Assembly (NCBI GenBank): GCA_028023455.1
Contig: JAQFVV010000042.1
Coordinates: forward strand, 3,799,739-3,863,738
Source of the DNA: Epiperipatus broadwayi
Taxonomy: Eukaryota > Onychophora > Udeonychophora > Euonychophora > Peripatidae
DNA length: 64,000 nucleotides
Direction: 5' to 3'
Shown: in pieces, positions 60,420 to 64,000 of the stretch
Position numbering within the stretch: the stretch's first letter is position 1
Layout: each line of letters starts with the position of its first letter
Notes under the pieces: generated by a model
What the model saw: the letters and a program-made list of their open reading frames with translations, nothing else
What the model was told of the DNA's origin: nothing
Databases searched by the model: none
Program-made: the position numbers and the translations under genes

Positions 60420-60890
60420 TAGAATATTCCATGATCATGGTATTGCTACCTGGAATTGAACTGAGAAAGAAATAAAAACTCATCTGTAAGAAGAATCGAG
60501 GTCTTCTTCACATACACAGTTGGACCATCAGAACTGGTTGCATTTATCTGAAGAAACTACAAGGCTAAATGTTCAAAGGACTATGGATGATCCAGTGATC
60601 TCGACCATTGAAGATTCAAAAGTGGACCTAGATATTTTTTGCAGCCCACACCAGCTTTATTATGCGTTTGTATGCTTCTATGGTTGCATATCATAAATGT
60701 TATTATAATACTAATCTATGTAACATTATTAATTGTTAAGTTGCATATATTAAGTATTGTTAATTTAACTTTTACTGTTGCTATCTTGTTGGCAATAAAC
60801 ATCAATTTATAGTCATAAAAATTTCTAGTGTTATAATTATTTCTGCTTGTCTGACCACTTTTACCACAACTACAGTACTTTTGGTGGTTG
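60420..60890 (+). repeat. Putative 5' LTR of the Gypsy-type element
   Basis: The block lies just left of the gag remnant and has promoter- and polyadenylation-like content, including GGCAATAAACATCAATTTAT at 60790. It ends ACAACTACAGTACTTTTGGTGG, a style seen where an LTR meets a primer-binding site. No second LTR was found on the right (62560-64000), so the boundaries are inferred and the call is weak. Confidence 0.3.
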
Positions 60891-61359
60891 TACACAAAAG
60901 AAAACTGACCCAAGTCAACAGAATCAAATTAAAACTGTAATTTTGAATAATAGTAGTTGAATATAGGAATTTGAGCAATAGCTAGAATTTTGTAGATGCA
61001 ATAAGATTAAATCTCATAGTTTAAAACTGGCTAAATAAGTTGTACTGGGAAGTAATTCGATAATCATGTAAAAAAAATATTTTTTTACCTATTACTTATT
61101 AATTTGGATTAGGATAATAAGATGATGTGCTGCAAGTATCATTAAAGGAGTTTAATGTTAATAATCTTTGTGATTAACCAATTTATCTAAAGAAGATAAA
61201 CTTTTATTAATGGAACTGTGAGTGACCCAATTAAAGTTATCCCATTTTTATGTTATGCCAAGCAACAAGTAATTGAATTCACAATTGTCTATAATATAAG
61301 ATCACACAGAACCAGAGAAATTCCCGTACAATGCAGTAGTTAAAAAATTAAATAATTAT

Positions 61360-62560
61360 TTCTGTCCCCAGCCCTCGAAGCATATAGCACAGCTATATGT
61401 TAGAAATAGACAGCAAAATAAAGGAGAACATATGTATAATATGACCAAGCATTAAGGGAACTTTCTAAGAGTTGTAATTATGGTGACACTTCAGAGGACA
61501 TTCTGTTCAATCAATCATTTTCGGGGATGTCCAATGGTAGGTTTAGACAGCAGTTTGTGGCTTTAAACCACTTGACATACGATGAAGCAATTAAAATGGA
61601 AAAAGCCTATGAAATAGTGATTGACCAATCAAAAGAGTTCTAGAATTTTACCCAAATAAAGATGGTAGAGCATTTATAAGAAAACTGAAAATAAATATCA
61701 ACCTACTAGTGTGTTGGAATATAGTAACTCGCTAACTTTTCCCAAGGGGAATACGCAAAAGTGTAAAATTGATAATACTCAGATTAGTAATTGTGATCTT
61801 ATACAAAAATGACAATTGAAATTGATAGTAAGGTGGATGTATCAATGATGATAGTTCAAGATTAGAATAAATTAATAAAAAATTCTAAGACTCTTACCTC
61901 TCTATATAAATGTGAGCTTGTTTAAGGGTGAAAGATGCAAGTGGTAATAGTATGCTGATATTAAAGAAAGTAGATGTAATTGTAAAATTTACAAGTAAGG
62001 TTTGCAGGTTATTATTATATATAGTGCAATGTGATCTAAACTCTATTATAGATAAAGAATGGTACCATACTCTCAAAATCAAAATATATAAAATTTAAAA
62101 GGGAAATGGCATTAAACATGCAGAAGCATTGGTGAGAGTCCTGATTAAGCCAAATGCAAATGTTCCAGAAAGAAATTATATCACTTGGCCTATAATTAAA
62201 AAAGCTTGGACCTGTATCCATATCAGTCATGCCAGACCATTTCACAGCTATATTTTTTGGGGTGATGATAGATGCATATTCAATGTGAACTCGGTATAGG
62301 ATTGGGTATAAATACCAGTACTGAAGAAACAATTGAAAAACTTACAGAAATTTTTGCTTTCTATGGTTTTCTTAAAACATTGGCATCAGATAATAGTACC
62401 AGTTTTACATTCACTAAATTTAAGGATTTTCTTGAAGAATAGGGATTAGACATATATCCTTACTCCCATACCACCCTGAATCTAATGGCATTGCAGAAAT
62501 GGCAGTATAAATGGCAAGGCAAATGTTAGGTATATAAGGGATTGTGAAATCAAAGAAAAT
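61360..62560 (+). pseudogene. Ty3/Gypsy-type gag-pol remnant, reverse transcriptase deleted
   Basis: Gag is readable around 61400-61625: a LSKSCNYGDTSEDILF stretch, then FRQQFVALNHLTYDEAIKME, matching the usual LSxxCxYGDxLxxMLRDxxVxG and LTYxKAxExA blocks. Around 62000-62080 CDLNSIIDKEWYHTLKI resembles the protease-to-RT junction (LLGRDWLxxLKI). From about 62140 the integrase core follows: ITWPIIKKAWTCIHISHARPF (Asp position altered), then FAFYGFLKTLASDNSTSFT with the second catalytic Asp in SDN. A stop interrupts KDFLEE before the zone that would hold the catalytic Glu. RT and RNase H are missing between these parts, so it is an internally deleted, inactive copy. Confidence 0.78.
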
Positions 62561-63834
62561 GTGACAGATATTTGTAGAACACTTAAATCTGAAAACTACT
62601 AATTCTAAAATAAATTATGTAAAAAAGAGAAGGGGGTAAGGTTTTTGAAATATAAAAATAAAACCTTGCTTCAATAAATTGGGAATAACACACAATTTAT
62701 AAGGGAAAAAATCCTATCTAAACTACCATAAAGTCTTCCATTCATTTAATAATGGATTTCTATAAATTTCAATTAGATTTTTACATATTCTTTGAGGTAG
62801 AAGAATTTTAAAAGATAGGCTAGAAATAACTTGTAATGGAGCAGGAGAGAATAATAATAGTATGAATAATAGATGAACAGATTAATTTTTGCTCTCTTAT
62901 TCTGCTGTAAAATCAATATCTAATAGCATTAAGAATTTTATTTAAAATAAATTACAGCCCTATAATATCACAATTATTCTATTTCAATAAAGTAAAAAGT
63001 AATAGTAACTAAGGTCTCAGCACCTATAGTTGTATATTCCCTAAATATTGAAGTTTGCATCATATAATTGATATAGTCCCTCTGTTGGTATATTTATTTA
63101 ATTGATGGTTGGGTAGATTGCCAGAGATATTTTATTTTCTAGTTAAAAAAGTCACTGGATTGTCTAAGTGCCAACTCTGGGGGGGGGGGGTCTTAATGTT
63201 AACTTGGGAAATTCTCCATTATGGAAAAAAAAAAAACCTTCCAGCTCCACAAATCATGAATAAAGAGCAGAAAAAAGTTACATTATTTTCTGAATTTGTT
63301 CAATTCTATCACATAAACCACTAACGTTATGTTTAGGTTACCGTGAAACCAAAAATGATGACACAAATTATGTGATATTATTATATAAAAAAATGCAACT
63401 AAGAATTAATATTTAACATGAGTATCTTAAAACTTTTTGAAAGGCAAAAAAACACATCAGTATTCATTACCTATAATTTCTCTGGATTCAATAAAATTTG
63501 ATTCCCATAAAAATATCTTTTAACTTGCTGACAAAGCATTTCTGCAAGACTTTGTATCTCTCACTCAGAACATCAAATATTGTTTTTCTTTTCCTAAAGA
63601 CTTTTCCATCTTTTTTTCTTTACCAATTCTCTCTTACTTCTCAGAAGAAATCCAGCAGCTCTTTTAATGTATTTGAAAATTCACATTTACTCATCTTTTT
63701 AATAATTCTTGATTACAATTTTTATCTTCACAATTTTTCTATTTTCTCATACCTACAACTCAAATTTTGAATCAGTTTCTTGTTTCTCACTACTATATAA
63801 TAATTTATTTATCAGTCTTGAGAACCAGTAAGTT
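62561..63834. other. AT-rich sequence, nothing recognised
   Basis: May contain the post-integrase part of the Gypsy-type element. A G11 run lies at 63180. The 90-codon frame at 63498-63770 is hydrophobic and phenylalanine-rich without a motif. Confidence 0.35.
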
Positions 63835-63912
63835 GCCTTGCATAGTTTGGTGTAGTGGTAGAGGGGCAGATCCTGGAGACTAAGTATCATGCAGCACACA
63901 CTCTACCACTTC
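63835..63912 (+). repeat. tRNA-like fragment or hairpin
   Basis: TTGGTGTAGTGGTAGAGG resembles a pol III A box of the Gly/Glu tRNA type. GTGGTAGAG at 63855 can pair with CTCTACCAC at 63900. No B box follows, so it is not a tRNA gene; it may be a degraded SINE head. Confidence 0.3.
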
Positions 63913-64000
63913 CAACATTAGAACTTGTGAAACTGCGAATAATAAATTGTTCAATTACATCGCCAGTAAATTTAGGCTCTCATTTCTTCTCCTTTGCATA

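Noticed and set aside
63498-63770. 90-codon plus-strand protein
   Set aside because: Phenylalanine- and leucine-rich low complexity; no family signal.

Overview
The window reads as a gene-poor, very AT-rich nuclear segment from a eukaryote, most likely an invertebrate animal. By eye it is roughly a quarter G+C, with long homopolymers and microsatellites. The support is the transposon mix: Jockey-like and L1/Tx1-like LINEs, a second LINE family with craTrA/RTE-type reverse transcriptase motifs, a Penelope-like element with a GIY-YIG domain, a Ty3/Gypsy remnant, a Merlin transposon, hAT-type non-autonomous elements and a tRNA-derived SINE. None of these fixes the clade. I find no rRNA, intact tRNA, CRISPR or bacterial-type operon.

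Region 1-10604 is a nest of non-LTR retrotransposons embedded in (ATT)n arrays. From left to right it holds Jockey-like 3' ends, a 98-bp 3' stub of element A, about 440 bp of perfect TTA repeat, a 5'-truncated Jockey-like copy (1231-2505), a near full-length L1/Tx1-like element A on the minus strand (2578-7810, two broken ORFs), and a diverged 5'-truncated relative, element B (7911-10541, minus strand). ATT-type arrays lie between and on both sides of these insertions.

Region 10605-18000 holds a non-autonomous hAT element (13685-15051, perfect 8-bp target duplication) that was itself invaded by a Merlin element (13925-14886, long inverted ends and its own perfect 8-bp duplication). Just beyond is the only candidate host gene: a two-exon start on the minus strand (15793-about 15860 and 15487-15702) with good splice signals and no recognised family.

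Region 19000-56000 is dominated by long head-to-head inverted repeats (19034-19490, 22222-23148, 31640-32672, 37213-38116, 47530-48096, 50266-50605, 50871-51013, 55237-55394). These belong to several unrelated repeat families. One carries a perfect 16-bp flanking duplication, which suggests insertion by target-primed reverse transcription. Two families are palindromes of the tRNA-like 3' region that also follows both Penelope-like remnants (27190-27490 and 35070-35370). Between them lie decayed LINE reverse transcriptases and three SINE copies.

Region 56000-64000 is mostly unannotatable, apart from a decayed LINE reverse transcriptase (59450-59935, minus) and a Gypsy-type element (about 60420-62560) whose gag, protease edge and integrase can still be read although the reverse transcriptase is missing. 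Apart from the candidate split gene, every coding sequence I can support belongs to a mobile element, and all are broken.
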